6,722 bases of DNA, taken from positions 1-6,722 of the forward strand of contig JBFJVB010000173.1 of NCBI GenBank assembly GCA_041624435.1, given 5' to 3'. Each line of letters begins with the position of its first letter. Within the stretch, counting starts at the first letter, position 1. The position numbers and the translations under genes were made by a program. The notes under the pieces are model-generated. The model searched no databases. It was given only the letters and a program-made list of their open reading frames with translations, and was not told the DNA's origin. This document shows positions 6,163 to 6,722 of the stretch, in pieces. Origin of the DNA: Oceanococcus sp041624435 (lineage in GTDB: Bacteria > Pseudomonadota > Gammaproteobacteria > Nevskiales > Oceanococcaceae).

Positions 6163-6722
6163 ATGAATGAAGCGTATCAAGCGTCCCGACGACAACTACT
6201 CAGGCATTTGTTTCTCAGCGGCGGGGTGATTGCGACCGCCCCCCTGCTCCAGGCCTGCGGCGGTGCCGGACGGCTGGGTGGCCTGTTCAGTGCAAGCAGT
6301 GAGAGCTTCGGGGAACTGAGTATTCCCAGCGGTCCGCTGGCCAACATCGGCCCCCTGGGGCCGCCCGACTTCGATGGCGTCGCGGTTCCGGAAGGCTTTG
6401 TGGTCCGCGCCGTGGCCCGCCATGGCAGCCCCCCGGCTCTGGGCTCTGCCTACCCCTGGCATATGTTCCCCGATGGCGGAGCCTGTTACCCACGCGACAA
6501 CGGTGGCTGGATTTACACGTCCAACAGCGAAGTTCCCGGCATTGGGGGCTGCGGCGCGCTGGTGTTCGATCCCGACGGCAGTATCGTCGATGCCTATTCC
6601 ATTTTGTCCGGCACCAGTACCAACTGTGCTGGCGGTAAAACCCCGTGGAATACCTGGCTGTCGTGCGAGGAAACCGCATCGGGCCTGACCTGGGAAACCG
6701 ACCCCTACGGCCGACTTGGCGC
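6163..6722 (+). CDS. PhoX-family (DUF839) protein with Tat-like lipoprotein signal, 3' end outside window
   Basis: 186 codons are visible before the right edge. The N-terminus carries SRRQLLR (8-14), a near-consensus twin-arginine motif, a hydrophobic stretch (16-29) and the lipobox LLQAC, with Cys32 as likely lipidation site, so export by Tat and membrane attachment are predicted. The mature part contains PEGFVVRAVARHG, YPWHMFPDG and the diagnostic NCAGGKTPWNTWLSCEE (154-170) of PhoX/DUF839 proteins. Characterised PhoX enzymes are periplasmic or secreted calcium/iron-dependent alkaline phosphatases; the cysteine of this motif may correspond to their iron ligand, but other DUF839 proteins have unknown activity. 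The start at 6163 has only a weak GAG (6153-6155) 7 bases upstream. No tandem CTGTCAT-type Pho box was seen before the MAPEG-PhoX pair. The remaining metal and phosphate ligands lie off the window, so phosphatase function is not established. Confidence 0.87.
   Translation, partial: MNEAYQASRRQLLRHLFLSGGVIATAPLLQACGGAGRLGGLFSASSESFGELSIPSGPLANIGPLGPPDFDGVAVPEGFVVRAVARHGSPPALGSAYPWHMFPDGGACYPRDNGGWIYTSNSEVPGIGGCGALVFDPDGSIVDAYSILSGTSTNCAGGKTPWNTWLSCEETASGLTWETDPYGRLG

Overview
The window looks like chromosomal DNA of a GC-rich gammaproteobacterium. The evidence is the protein families present, the G/C-rich third codon positions, and REP repeats of the GTAGGAGCG...CGCGAAT type known from Pseudomonas-, Xanthomonas- and Lysobacter-like genomes. 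Genus cannot be settled from the sequence alone. I recognise six protein-coding genes (two running off the window edges), one REP/BIME repeat array, and one stretch at the extreme left that does not belong to the gene it interrupts.

Minus strand, right to left (transcription order): a small NodN-type MaoC hot-dog dehydratase/hydratase (4818-5273); an acetyl-CoA C-acyltransferase, i.e. thiolase (3513-4721); a membrane-anchored, YCF48-like beta-propeller protein (2207-3367); and an RND/MMPL-family exporter (from 2210 leftwards). The propeller and exporter genes share an ATGA stop/start overlap, so they are almost certainly translated together. The first two enzymes act on acyl-CoA thioesters, and MMPL-type RND proteins often move lipids. 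A lipid or acyl-chain processing and export role for the cluster is therefore reasonable, but it is inference.

The exporter reads normally for 687 codons and then stops resembling its family at about position 150, in the middle of the conserved GVGVDYG-type motif. The leftmost 149 bases are unrelated, hold three short inverted repeats, and leave the exporter frame open to the window edge. Either a DNA insertion or rearrangement, or an assembly chimera, truncates the exporter there.

Between the divergent maoC and MAPEG genes is a gap of about 490 bases dominated by 121-122 bp tandem units. They carry alternating, oppositely oriented REP hairpins (A-B-A-B-A).

Plus strand, right end: a four-helix MAPEG-family membrane protein (5761-6150) is followed after 12 bases by the start of a PhoX/DUF839-family protein with a Tat-like lipoprotein signal (6163 to the right edge).

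I did not find an obviously new multi-gene system. The items most worth a second look are the exporter break-point, the REP array, and the coupled propeller-exporter pair with its glycine-rich insertion.
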